DNA of 25,008 bases, from contig JAJJLU010003902.1 of the NCBI GenBank assembly GCA_023807065.1, positions 1 to 25,008 of the forward strand, read 5' to 3'. Below, piece after piece: positions 17,606 through 25,008 of this stretch. Both the position numbers and the translations under genes were made by a program. Each line of letters starts with the position of its first letter. Position 1 is the stretch's first letter. This DNA is from Isotricha intestinalis (lineage: Eukaryota > Ciliophora > Litostomatea > Vestibuliferida > Isotrichidae). Below the pieces are notes generated by a model. That model ran no database searches. It had not been told where the DNA came from and worked only from the letters and a program-made list of their open reading frames with translations.

Positions 17606-18555
17606 TCATTTATTGCATTTTTGTTCATTTTTATTGATTTCATCAATTAAATTATATTTACAAAGAGGACAAAGATTTGAATTTTGAAGCCATTTTAACA
17701 AACATTTTTTATGAAAAATATGTTTACAATAAAATTCTTTTATAATATCAGTTCCTTTAAATTTTTGTAAACAAATAGCACATGAATCTTCTTTTCTAGA
17801 ACTATATTTTAATATATGCTTATATTGAAATTCATCCATTTCTAAAATAATTTCTGCTCTTTTTTTCATTAAATTAAGATCATCATTTTCTTCTTCTTCT
17901 TCTTCTTCTACTTCATTTTCTAATTGTTCTTGATAATAATCATCTAAATTTTGTTCATTTATATTATTATTAAAATTATATTCTACTTCTTCTTGATTAT
18001 TATTATTATAATTTCCAAAATTTAAATTCATTCCTAAATTATTAATTGAGGAATTTATTACATTAAATATTTGATTTGGATCAAATATATTCATTCCATT
18101 TTGTCCATTGATGTTTATTGAAAAATTTGAATTTCCAAAATTAAATGTTTGATGATGTGAATTTTGGTTATTATTATTTAAAATTCTATTTCCAATGTAT
18201 ATTTTATTATTAAATCCATTTTGAATTTGACTAATATTAGAATTATATAATAATTTAATTTTATTTTCATTTCCATTAAAAACAACATTGATTATATTTC
18301 CTCTGTTATCTGGAGCATTCATATAATTTTCATTTCCATTTATTACTAAATTTGTTATTGAATTTTGAAGAATTATTCTGTTATTACTTCCTGTTAAAGT
18401 CAAAGATGTAATTGGAGCTTTAATTATTAATTTTTTTCCACTATAATTAAAAAAATATGAATTAATCTAAATGTTATTTTTTATTATTTTATTCTTACTG
18501 GATTGTTTATTATATATAAATTTGAATGATTTGAATTTTGAAAAATCCTTTCCAT
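17606..18555 (-). CDS. Beta-solenoid plus RING-H2 ubiquitin ligase, two exons
   Basis: The gene has exon 1 at 18499-18555 (19 codons, from the ATG at 18553-18555), a 32-nt intron, and exon 2 at 17606-18466, giving 305 residues. Without the intron the reading frame would lack an ATG start. Residues about 30-115 show G-x-N-x-I/V beta repeats (GSNNRI, GNENYM, GNENKI), which suggest a short right-handed beta-solenoid. An Asn-rich region and a poly-Glu run (about 206-212) follow. The C-terminus is a complete RING-H2 finger at 248-288 (C-x2-C-x14-C-x-H-x2-H-x2-C-x10-C-x2-C), so an E3 ubiquitin ligase is likely. The solenoid may select the substrate (inference). The stop is TGA, the only one seen here; other genes use TAA. 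There is no signal peptide. Confidence 0.85.
18467..18498 (-). other. 32-nt GT..AG spliceosomal intron
   Basis: On the minus strand the intron starts GTAAGAAT and ends CATTTAG, and contains in-frame stops (TAA TAA). Removing it joins exon 1 (codon CCA) to exon 2 (codon ATT) in phase 0 and yields an uninterrupted protein that merges with the beta-solenoid region. Size and the GTA-rich 5' end match ciliate-style tiny introns. Confidence 0.8.
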
Positions 18556-18794
18556 TTATTTCTTTTTAAAAATAATTATTTATATTATTTATATAATTTT
18601 TTGGAGTTTTTTTTTTGTGTAAAAAAAATTAAAATAAAAAAATTTTGATAAATATTAAAAATATATAATTTTTATATTGTCATAAAAAAACTCTAAAGAT
18701 ATTTTATATTATTATACATGAAAATTTAATTTAATTTTACAAAATCAATTGCAAAAAATCAGAAAAAAATAATAAACAAACGAAAAAGAAATAT
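18556..18794. promoter_or_regulatory. Spacer and promoter of the RING gene
   Basis: This 239-bp A/T-rich gap lies between the GTPase stop and the RING start, both on the minus strand. GAGTTTTTTT near 18605 and AAAAAAACTC near 18684-18693 form an imperfect long-range inverted repeat. No other element stands out. Confidence 0.4.
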
Positions 18795-19724
18795 TTATCC
18801 AACATATGAAACTTGATCAAAAGCTTTGAGTATAATATTCATCAATAAATTAATATTTTTATTAGATTTAATGGAAATATCATAATGAATTAATTTATTT
18901 TCTTTACAAAATTTATCAACATCTTCATTTGAAACTACTCTTTCATTTTCTAAATCAATTTTATTTCCTAATAAAATAATATTAGGTGTGCCATCATTAT
19001 ATTCAAAAAAATATTTATGAATTTCATTATGAATAATATCTTTTATTTTATCAAAACTATTTTTATTAGTTATATCATAGAAAACTAAAAAAAAATCTGC
19101 TTCATTATAATAATTTATATAATCTTCTTTATAATCATTTCCTGATGTTACTATAAAATTTAATTGATATTGATGTGTATTATATGATACTATTTTTTTT
19201 TTTAATTCTAATCCTATTGTCGGGACGTAAATTTTTTCAAAAACATTTTCTACAAATTTTATTACAAAGCATGACTTTCCTATATTTTTTTCACCTAATA
19301 TTACAAAATTTATTTCTTTTTTATTTTTTTTCTTTTCTAATATTTGCTCTTTTTTCAATATATTTATTTCTTGATTATTATTATTATTTAATTTTTTATT
19401 GTCTGAAAGATGAGAATTTCTATTTGTTTCTTTTCCTGCATTTATTTGAGAATTTGAACTTACATTTCTATATTGATTATATGAACATTTCTCTTTTTTA
19501 TCTTCATTTATATTTTTATTTATATCATTATTTTTAATATTTTTATTATTATTTTCCAAATTTTTATTCTCATTTTCATTATCTTTCTTATCTTTATCTA
19601 TATTTTTTACTTCTTGTTTTTCTCTATTACTTTTATTTGATTGAATTGTCATTTTTCTCATATTTGGTATATCAATTATACTTTGAGATTCTACTGAATT
19701 ATTATGAATACAACAAACTCCCAT
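18795..19724 (-). CDS. N-acylated atypical small GTPase
   Basis: The 309-residue protein starts MGVCC, a consensus for Gly2 myristoylation with adjacent palmitoylatable Cys4-Cys5. A 130-residue Asn/Lys-rich linker follows, and residues 137-305 are a Ras/Rab-like GTPase domain. G1 is GEKNIGKS (144-151), G2 contains T169, G4 is NKID (254-257) and G5 is S-I-K (284-286). G3, normally D-x-x-G-Q, reads V-T-S-G-N (192-196): the Mg-water Asp is Val and the catalytic Gln is Asn. It may therefore bind GTP but hydrolyse it poorly (inference). There is no C-terminal CAAX or Rab-type cysteine pair, which fits anchoring by the N-terminus instead. The start ATG at 19724 faces the cyclic-nucleotide-binding gene across 52 bp. 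Stop TAA. Confidence 0.85.
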   Translation of the reverse strand: MGVCCIHNNSVESQSIIDIPNMRKMTIQSNKSNREKQEVKNIDKDKKDNENENKNLENNNKNIKNNDINKNINEDKKEKCSYNQYRNVSSNSQINAGKETNRNSHLSDNKKLNNNNNQEINILKKEQILEKKKNKKEINFVILGEKNIGKSCFVIKFVENVFEKIYVPTIGLELKKKIVSYNTHQYQLNFIVTSGNDYKEDYINYYNEADFFLVFYDITNKNSFDKIKDIIHNEIHKYFFEYNDGTPNIILLGNKIDLENERVVSNEDVDKFCKENKLIHYDISIKSNKNINLLMNIILKAFDQVSYVG

Positions 19725-19776
19725 TTACAAATTAATATATTTTATTTATTTCTTTTATTAAATAAAAAATAAGAGA
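19725..19776. promoter_or_regulatory. 52-bp bidirectional promoter gap
   Basis: Only 52 bp separate the outward-pointing ATGs of the GTPase gene and the cyclic-nucleotide-binding gene. The whole gap is A/T apart from a few G/C bases, so both 5' UTRs and core promoters must be very short or overlap. Confidence 0.6.
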
Positions 19777-21897
19777 ATGGAAATAGTTCGTAGAAAATCA
19801 ATAAAGAAAAAAACAATAATTAATGTAAAACAAAAAAGAAAATCTATGGATGAAATAATAATAAATTTTGCAGAAAAATTAAATAAAAAACTATATCAAG
19901 GTAATTCAATGAATGAAATATCATTTAATCCAACAAAAGAATTAAGAGATTTAATTTTATTTATATTAAAAAAATCAATTCGAAATCAAAATGATATTTT
20001 AATAATAAGATATTATTTAACAAACTTTCCAGGATTTATAAGTACATTAAACATATCAGAAGATTTTAATGATCCTCAAGAAATAATGCAAAAAATATCA
20101 ATTTTTATTCAATGTGAATTTATAAAGAAAAATAATATTGTTTGTTTAAATGGACAAATAGGAGATAAATTTTATTTACTTTTTTCTGGAAGTGTTAGTG
20201 TTTTAATTCCTAATTCTTATAATAAAAAAATGACTTCTGAAGAATTTATGGGATATTTAATTAATTTATATGATTTAAAAGAATATGATTTAATTCATAA
20301 ATCTATTAATTCAAATAGAAAAATATTAGATTCTTCTTTTACTAAACAAATATTAGAAATGGAAAAGCATTGTCAAGATATAAAAAAATTATCTAATTAT
20401 TCTAATGAGGAAATTACTATTAATGAATATATTGATAGATTAATTCCAAAAGAAACAACAAATTCAAATGAAAGTATGGAATTTACTTTATGGAAATATA
20501 TTAAAATTATTGATTTAGAAGAAGGAAAATCTTTTGGTGATGTTGCTTTAAAAGATAATTATTCTAAGAGAACAGCTACAATAATAACTAATGAAGACTG
20601 TAATTTTGGTATTATTAAAAAAGATATTTATCAAACTTGTATTAAAGATACTTTAGATAGAATTAGAAGAATCAATATAGATACTATTTTAAATACTAAA
20701 TTATTTGAAGGATATAGTCAAGAATTATTTAAAATTTATATTTTTAATAATTTCAAAGGATTATCTATTGTAAGAGGAAAATACTTATTTAAACAAAACG
20801 ATGAAAGAAGTGAAATTTTTTTTATCAAATCCGGAGAATTTAAAGTCGACATTGTTTGTTCTTGTGAAGATTTAAATTATATTATTGAATCTTTTGGTGG
20901 TTATTCTTATAATAGAGATTTAGAAGTTAAAATTAAATTAAATGAGAGAATGAAAAATTTTAATAAGGAAAAAAGAGTTTTTTCTATTTTTTTGATTAAA
21001 AAAGGAGATGTTTTAGGAATGGATGATTATTTAATTCTTAATACAAATCAATTTTTTTGTTCTGTTAAATGCTTTTCTAAAAGTGGAGAATATTTTTCAA
21101 TCAGTTTAGATATTTTCAATAAACTAAAAGAAGATTTTTTAATTAAAAATAATTATGAAAATTGGATTAAAATTAAAAAAAAATTAATGTATCAAAGATT
21201 AATTGAATTAAAAGAAAATTCTCTTTATCATTTTTATTCATTAGTTAATGAAGAATTTTTTTTGGATTCTAAAGAAGAAAAAAGTTTTTCAAGAAATCAG
21301 TTAAAAACAAATATAACTTATGTTAATGATGATATTAATTTAAATAATATTTCATATTTAAAATCTTCTTTTAATAATATGAGAAAACATTTATTTCCGA
21401 ATAAAAAACTTTCTAAAAAATTTGATAAAAAAAAATTGTTAATACAAAATATTTCAGATATGAATTCTTTAAATCAATCAAATAAAGTTAAAAATATAAA
21501 AAATTCACCTGAACCAATAACTTTTTTTTCATCTCATACAGAAAAAAAATTTAAAGAAGTAAATGATTATAAATTTAAATTAAATTTAACTTTTGGGAAT
21601 TTTAATGTTAGTAAAAAAGTAGTTCCAAGACTAAAATTATATAATAATGTATTAAATAAATTAATTTCTGAAAAAGATAATATTTGTTCTGATAATAAGA
21701 AAAAATTACATGAATTTGATATTTTAGCTTTAGATAAATATATTGAAAATACCGTGACAGAAAGAAATAATCAAAAAAATCCTAATTATACAAAATATTA
21801 TACTAATTATTATGATTATATAAATTCAAATAATTTTAATAAACCTATAAATTTTAGGTATAAAAAAATGAAAAAAGTTGTATTAATTGATTCTTAA
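19777..21897 (+). CDS. Tandem cyclic-nucleotide-binding-fold protein
   Basis: The 706-residue protein has two CNB-type domains. CNB1 is split: its first half covers about 106-147 (GQIGDKFYLLFSGSVSVLI), an insertion of about 90 residues follows, and its second half is at about 239-290. The phosphate-binding cassette FGDVALKDNYSKRTATI (253-269) keeps the Gly, the Arg (R265) and the A-T pair, but the usual Glu is Asp256... position 'D' in FGD. CNB2 covers about 300-450 (FKQNDERSEIFFIKSGEF, then KKGDVLGMDDYLI), with a degenerate cassette that lacks the Arg. The C-terminal 250 residues are unrelated and probably disordered. CNB1 may bind a cyclic nucleotide; CNB2 probably does not. There is no kinase or channel domain in this frame. 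Such multi-CNB proteins are common in ciliates. Start ATG at 19777; stop TAA. Confidence 0.85.
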   Translation: MEIVRRKSIKKKTIINVKQKRKSMDEIIINFAEKLNKKLYQGNSMNEISFNPTKELRDLILFILKKSIRNQNDILIIRYYLTNFPGFISTLNISEDFNDPQEIMQKISIFIQCEFIKKNNIVCLNGQIGDKFYLLFSGSVSVLIPNSYNKKMTSEEFMGYLINLYDLKEYDLIHKSINSNRKILDSSFTKQILEMEKHCQDIKKLSNYSNEEITINEYIDRLIPKETTNSNESMEFTLWKYIKIIDLEEGKSFGDVALKDNYSKRTATIITNEDCNFGIIKKDIYQTCIKDTLDRIRRINIDTILNTKLFEGYSQELFKIYIFNNFKGLSIVRGKYLFKQNDERSEIFFIKSGEFKVDIVCSCEDLNYIIESFGGYSYNRDLEVKIKLNERMKNFNKEKRVFSIFLIKKGDVLGMDDYLILNTNQFFCSVKCFSKSGEYFSISLDIFNKLKEDFLIKNNYENWIKIKKKLMYQRLIELKENSLYHFYSLVNEEFFLDSKEEKSFSRNQLKTNITYVNDDINLNNISYLKSSFNNMRKHLFPNKKLSKKFDKKKLLIQNISDMNSLNQSNKVKNIKNSPEPITFFSSHTEKKFKEVNDYKFKLNLTFGNFNVSKKVVPRLKLYNNVLNKLISEKDNICSDNKKKLHEFDILALDKYIENTVTERNNQKNPNYTKYYTNYYDYINSNNFNKPINFRYKKMKKVVLIDS

Positions 21898-22124
21898 TTG
21901 ATTTGTTTTTCCTAAAATTAAATGTATATTAGTATTTATAATGTATAAATATTTTTATTTTTAAATAATATTTTTCTAAAAGAATTTTAAAAGGGAAAAA
22001 AGGTTTGATGGACCAAAAGAATAAATAAAAATGTGAAAACTTAAATTATCATATAAAAAATTGTTAAGAGAATTGTATTCTTTTTTTTTAAATTATTTAA
22101 AATAATTAATAAATTGAAATAAAT
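21898..22124. other. Intergenic spacer, promoter of the BPI-like gene
   Basis: This 227-bp A/T-rich spacer between two plus-strand genes contains no supportable gene. It should hold the 3' UTR of the cyclic-nucleotide-binding gene and the promoter of the next one. Confidence 0.45.
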
Positions 22125-23447
22125 ATGAGTAAATTGTTATTTTTTTTATTATCATTCTTTAAAGTATATTTTTGTCAATTGCTAATAACTTCTTATTCAA
22201 AGAAAATAATGAGAGAAAAATTGATAGAAATGTATAAATATATTTTCCTTGAATATTCTTTTGAATCTTTGTATAATTCAGAATTTAATGATATAGAATA
22301 TAATAATACAAAACTTTCTGATATTGAAGTGAATAATTTTAATGTAACTGATCAGGATTATAATCCTTATTTTTTACTTAAAAAAAATATTATAGTTTTT
22401 TCTCCAAATAAAATAATAATATCTTTTAAATGTAGAAAAAACGATTCACAAAATTATTCTTTTTTTTATTTTAAACCTTTTGCAATAATAATAAAAGGTA
22501 ATAATGAAACACAAACAGAATTTGACACAATTATAGAAATAGAAATGAATTATAATTCTGATAATTTTTATTCGAGAGATCCAGAAATAAAAGAAATTTT
22601 AGAAATAAAATTTATGGAATATAATTTGGAGGTTTTAGAAAAAGCTTTTTATGGAGCAATGAAAGAAGGAATAAATGATTTATATTTAAAATATGAGCCA
22701 ATAAAATTTAAGATGGATAAAATTTTTTTTTATGAAATTGAACAATTTATTGAATTAAATCAATTTGCAGGTCCTTGTGATTCAAAAGAAGATAAAAATA
22801 CAGTTCAATGTTATTATATTGGAACAAATAAAGAAATTATTTCTGATGTTAATAAAAATATTGTAGAAAATATTAAAGGATTTTTTGATGAAGAAGATAA
22901 ATTTAAATTATTTATTAATTTGGGAATTATGAATTCAAAGTTTAAAGATAAAATAGTTTATTCTGGAAAAAATTTTAATTTTACACATAAAGAATCACTT
23001 GCTTTACTAACTTCTAATTTTAAAAAATATTTTCCTGGTAAAGATGAAACAAATTTTTATGTTTCAATGAAATATTATTTAATAAATTCTAAAGTGGATA
23101 CTTTTAATGTTATTTTAAATGTTAACATAACCACTGCTGAAGATATAATTAAATTTGATGTTGAAATAGAAGGAAAATTAAAAATTGAATATTCAATTTC
23201 AAATTTAAATTTCTATATGTTTGAACCTGAAATTATAAATATTGATGATGTTTCTCGAAATTATACACAATTAATTAATGATTTCAACAATCAAATTCTT
23301 AAAGATAAAGTTTTTCATTTTGCTGATGAAAATGGAATTGAATTATATGATTTTTTTAAAGTAATACAAAATGTTTATGTTACTAAAGAAGGATTTATTA
23401 TTGAAGGGGAACCTTTATTTAAAAATATTAAAGACTTATTAGATTAA
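22125..23447 (+). CDS. Secreted BPI/LBP-like (TULIP) lipid-binding protein
   Basis: The 440-residue protein begins with a hydrophobic signal peptide (about 1-17, ending FFKVYFC), so it enters the secretory pathway. The body follows the BPI/LBP pattern: an N-terminal helix (about 27-50), then YNNTKLSDIEVNNFNV (59-74) and alternating beta strands. Near the C-terminus come a strand-rich EGKLKIEYSISNLNFYMF segment, a helix with NDFNNQILKDKVF, and the terminal FKVIQNVYVTKEGFIIEG strands. Several N-x-S/T sites and a pair of cysteines (about 218 and 229) fit an extracellular or lumenal protein. The TULIP fold binds lipids; a defence or lipid-transfer role is inferred only from the family. No membrane anchor is visible. 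Start ATG at 22125; stop TAA. Confidence 0.7.
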   Translation: MSKLLFFLLSFFKVYFCQLLITSYSKKIMREKLIEMYKYIFLEYSFESLYNSEFNDIEYNNTKLSDIEVNNFNVTDQDYNPYFLLKKNIIVFSPNKIIISFKCRKNDSQNYSFFYFKPFAIIIKGNNETQTEFDTIIEIEMNYNSDNFYSRDPEIKEILEIKFMEYNLEVLEKAFYGAMKEGINDLYLKYEPIKFKMDKIFFYEIEQFIELNQFAGPCDSKEDKNTVQCYYIGTNKEIISDVNKNIVENIKGFFDEEDKFKLFINLGIMNSKFKDKIVYSGKNFNFTHKESLALLTSNFKKYFPGKDETNFYVSMKYYLINSKVDTFNVILNVNITTAEDIIKFDVEIEGKLKIEYSISNLNFYMFEPEIINIDDVSRNYTQLINDFNNQILKDKVFHFADENGIELYDFFKVIQNVYVTKEGFIIEGEPLFKNIKDLLD

Positions 23448-23777
23448 CATTTCTTCTTTCTTTTTAAAAAATAAAATAAAATATATTGTATTAAATAAAA
23501 ATGTAGAATCTTCATCCAAAATATCTTCAAATAATAATAATTATAATACTAATCATACTTTGTTTAATGTTTAAAGATATAATTCTTAAAATAATAAAAT
23601 TGATGAAATCACCTACATCTTTTATTAAACAAATTTATAAAAAATGAAAAAAACTAAATTAATTTAAAAATTAATAAAATTTAGGATTGCATGATAAACT
23701 TTCAATAATATTTAATGAAGTTATAAACGAGAATAAAATTGATGATTAATTATTTATTTTTCTATCATTATTTGTTT
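23448..23777. other. Intergenic DNA with scattered coding-like fragments
   Basis: This 330-bp gap separates two convergent genes. The plus strand contains three short coding-like stretches in different frames: ESSSKISSNNNNYNTNHTLF near 23508-23567, MKSPTSFIKQIYKK near 23603-23644, and LHDKLSIIFNEVINENKIDD near 23686-23745. They do not join without frame changes. They may be the remains of a decayed gene or chance. Confidence 0.25.
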
Positions 23778-24407
23778 TTATTCTTTTTTTTGTTTATCCT
23801 TATTTAAATTTTGATTTTCTTTGACTTCATTTTTCTTAGTCGCTTTAAAAAAAGAATTAAAAAATATCAAAATAATGAATAATACAATACAAATAATATA
23901 ATAAAAATATTTTTCAAAAAAACTTTTTTCTTCTTTTATATTTTTATCAATTTCAGATTCTCCATAAATTTGATTAATTTCTTGATAAAATTTGTTTTCT
24001 TCTTCATTTAATTCAATAGTATTAATATCATTACCATTAATTTTAATTAAATTTATAATTGATTGATTATTTAAATTATAAAAATCAACATTTTCGGGGG
24101 TAATTAAATAATGTATTTGATCTTCTTTAATTTTATTGACACAATTAACTAACATTCTCATAATATATTTAATATACAATTTTTCTTTATTAAATTTTGT
24201 TTTTTCCATTAAATCATTTAAATCTTTAAATCCATTATTTTGTTTTATTACTGTTTCAACTAAATTTAAACAAGATGTTAATTTAATTTGATGCATTGAT
24301 GTTTGAAATGTTTTTAAATAAGGTTGATATTCTTCTTCTAATGTTGTATCACAGAAAATGAAATTAAATAATTGCAAGAAAGAAAATGTAATGATATTAA
24401 CTTTCAT
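23778..24407 (-). CDS. Type I membrane protein of unknown role
   Basis: The 209-residue protein has a signal peptide (about 1-19, MKVNIITFSF...FIFC), a helical lumenal domain with two cysteines (C46 and C89), one membrane segment (about 167-187, YFYYIICIVLFIILIFFNSF) and a Lys-rich cytosolic tail ending KDKQKKE. The lumenal helices and the 'SC-x2-L...C' spacing resemble small conserved ER/secretory proteins seen in ciliates, but I cannot name it. The tail is lysine-rich, but the end is not a strict KKXX retrieval signal. Start ATG at 24407; stop TAA. It converges with the BPI-like gene, and the CDPK-like gene lies upstream in the same direction. Confidence 0.75.
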   Translation of the reverse strand: MKVNIITFSFLQLFNFIFCDTTLEEEYQPYLKTFQTSMHQIKLTSCLNLVETVIKQNNGFKDLNDLMEKTKFNKEKLYIKYIMRMLVNCVNKIKEDQIHYLITPENVDFYNLNNQSIINLIKINGNDINTIELNEEENKFYQEINQIYGESEIDKNIKEEKSFFEKYFYYIICIVLFIILIFFNSFFKATKKNEVKENQNLNKDKQKKE

Positions 24408-24603
24408 TTAAATAAAATATTTCAGAAAATTATATTTTTAAAGTTTTCTCAATTAAATTTAAAACTTATTTAAAATTCAAAGATAAAAAATAAAAATTAA
24501 AAAACATGATAACAATAACTGAATAAAAATATGAGAAAAAAAAGTAAACAAAACACAAAAAAGAATAATAATAAAAAAGAATAGTCAAAATAGAAAATGA
24601 ATC
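24408..24603. promoter_or_regulatory. Spacer and promoter of the type I membrane protein gene
   Basis: This 196-bp A-rich spacer lies between the stop of the CDPK-like gene and the start of the membrane-protein gene. It contains no coding-like frame or RNA gene. Confidence 0.4.
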
Positions 24604-25008
24604 TTAGCTAAAGAATTTAGCCATGATAATTTTAAATTCCTGAAAAGAAATTTCCCCATCTCCATTTTCATCAGCTTCTTTAACCATTTTTTCAAAGATT
24701 TCTCTATTAGCATGATTTTTATCTCCTTTAGTAAAAATAGTCATTAATTCATCAACAGAAATTTTTCCACTTCCATCAGAATCAAAAGCTTTAAATGTTA
24801 ATTCTAAATTATCTTTACTCATAATTTTATCTCTATTAAAAGCACAACTTAAAAATTCATTATAATCAATAACACCATTTCCATCTAAATCAATACTCAT
24901 CATCATATTATCTATTTCATTTTCATCAACAGCACCATAAGTTTTCTATAACCTTCAATTATTTCATCTCTACTTAAAACTCCATCTCCATTTGTATCCC
25001 ATTCTTGA
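24604..25008 (-). CDS. CDPK-like protein, calcium-binding C-terminal part (5' end outside window, frameshifted)
   Basis: Only the regulatory end is inside the window. Four canonical EF-hand loops are visible, each with Glu at position 12: DTNGDGVLSRDE (near the window edge), DLDGNGVIDYNE, DSDGSGKISVDE and DENGDGEISFQE. The linkers (CAFNRDKIMSKDNLELTFKA, then MVKEADENGDGEISFQEF) match calcium-dependent protein kinases of alveolates and plants; the kinase domain should lie beyond the window. The first hand and the rest are in different frames: EIIEGYRKL and YGAVDENEID join only if one extra A is present near 24937-24942 (plus-strand ATAAG where ATAAAG is expected). This is a sequence error, a recent disabling mutation, or an unusual decoding event. 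Stop TAA at 24604-24606. Confidence 0.8.

Noticed and set aside
18441..18498. Alternative 58-nt intron ending at TTATAG in the RING gene
   Set aside because: It joins the exons out of frame and meets TAA within a few codons; the 32-nt intron keeps the frame.
24930..24950. Programmed ribosomal frameshift in the CDPK gene
   Set aside because: The zero frame is AAA CTT ATG, which does not fit an X XXY YYZ slip or a Euplotes-like AAA-TAA/TAG site; a one-base error or mutation is simpler.

Overview
This window looks like nuclear DNA of a very AT-rich unicellular eukaryote. A ciliate (alveolate) with the standard genetic code is the best fit. The reasons are gene-dense DNA with intergenic gaps of 52-540 bp, Asn/Lys-rich proteins with poly-Asn and poly-Glu runs, and one clear 32-nt GT..AG intron. 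Every stop I could check is TAA, except one TGA, and no gene needs a reassigned stop. The protein set also fits: a CDPK-type EF-hand protein, N-acylated B-box/WD40 and small GTPase proteins, cyclic-nucleotide-binding-fold proteins, and PX-WD40 and BPI-like proteins. A litostome or rumen-type ciliate is a guess. No ribosomal RNA, telomere, CRISPR array or recognisable transposon is present.

Layout. 378-2546 (-): protein with a possible ubiquitin-like N-terminus and at least six helical repeats. 2817-3644 (+): three-repeat Myb protein with a perfect hairpin just after its stop. 3940-4020 (+): tRNA-Ser(UGA), followed by a gene-poor stretch with a possible ORF relic. 4573-5916 (-): unknown protein. 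6075-7118 (+): membrane-anchored, apparently inactive pepsin-like protein. 7284-8411 (+): coiled-coil protein. 8529-9515 (-): single EF-hand protein. 9625-11715 (-) and 11825-14212 (-): two adjacent seven-bladed or WD-type propeller proteins, one N-acylated with a B-box and one with a PX domain. 14575-14745 (-): 56-residue small protein. 14908-16002 (-): protein with an exact 237-bp tandem duplication, and a possible relic of the same domain just upstream. 16390-17505 (+): coiled-coil protein. 17606-18555 (-): two-exon beta-solenoid plus RING-H2 protein. 18795-19724 (-): N-acylated atypical small GTPase, sharing a 52-bp promoter gap with 19777-21897 (+), a tandem cyclic-nucleotide-binding-fold protein. 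22125-23447 (+): secreted BPI/LBP-like protein. 23778-24407 (-): type I membrane protein. 24604-25008 (-): C-terminal half of a CDPK-like protein, cut by the window edge and broken by a one-base frameshift.

The genes do not form an operon or an obvious single pathway. A recurring theme is membrane-associated signalling: N-terminal acylation (two proteins), phosphoinositide binding (PX), calcium binding (EF hands, CDPK) and cyclic-nucleotide-type domains. The most unusual items are the pseudo-protease, the GTPase with a degraded G3 motif and no prenylation site, the helical-repeat protein, and the tandem-duplicated basic-domain family with its nearby relic.
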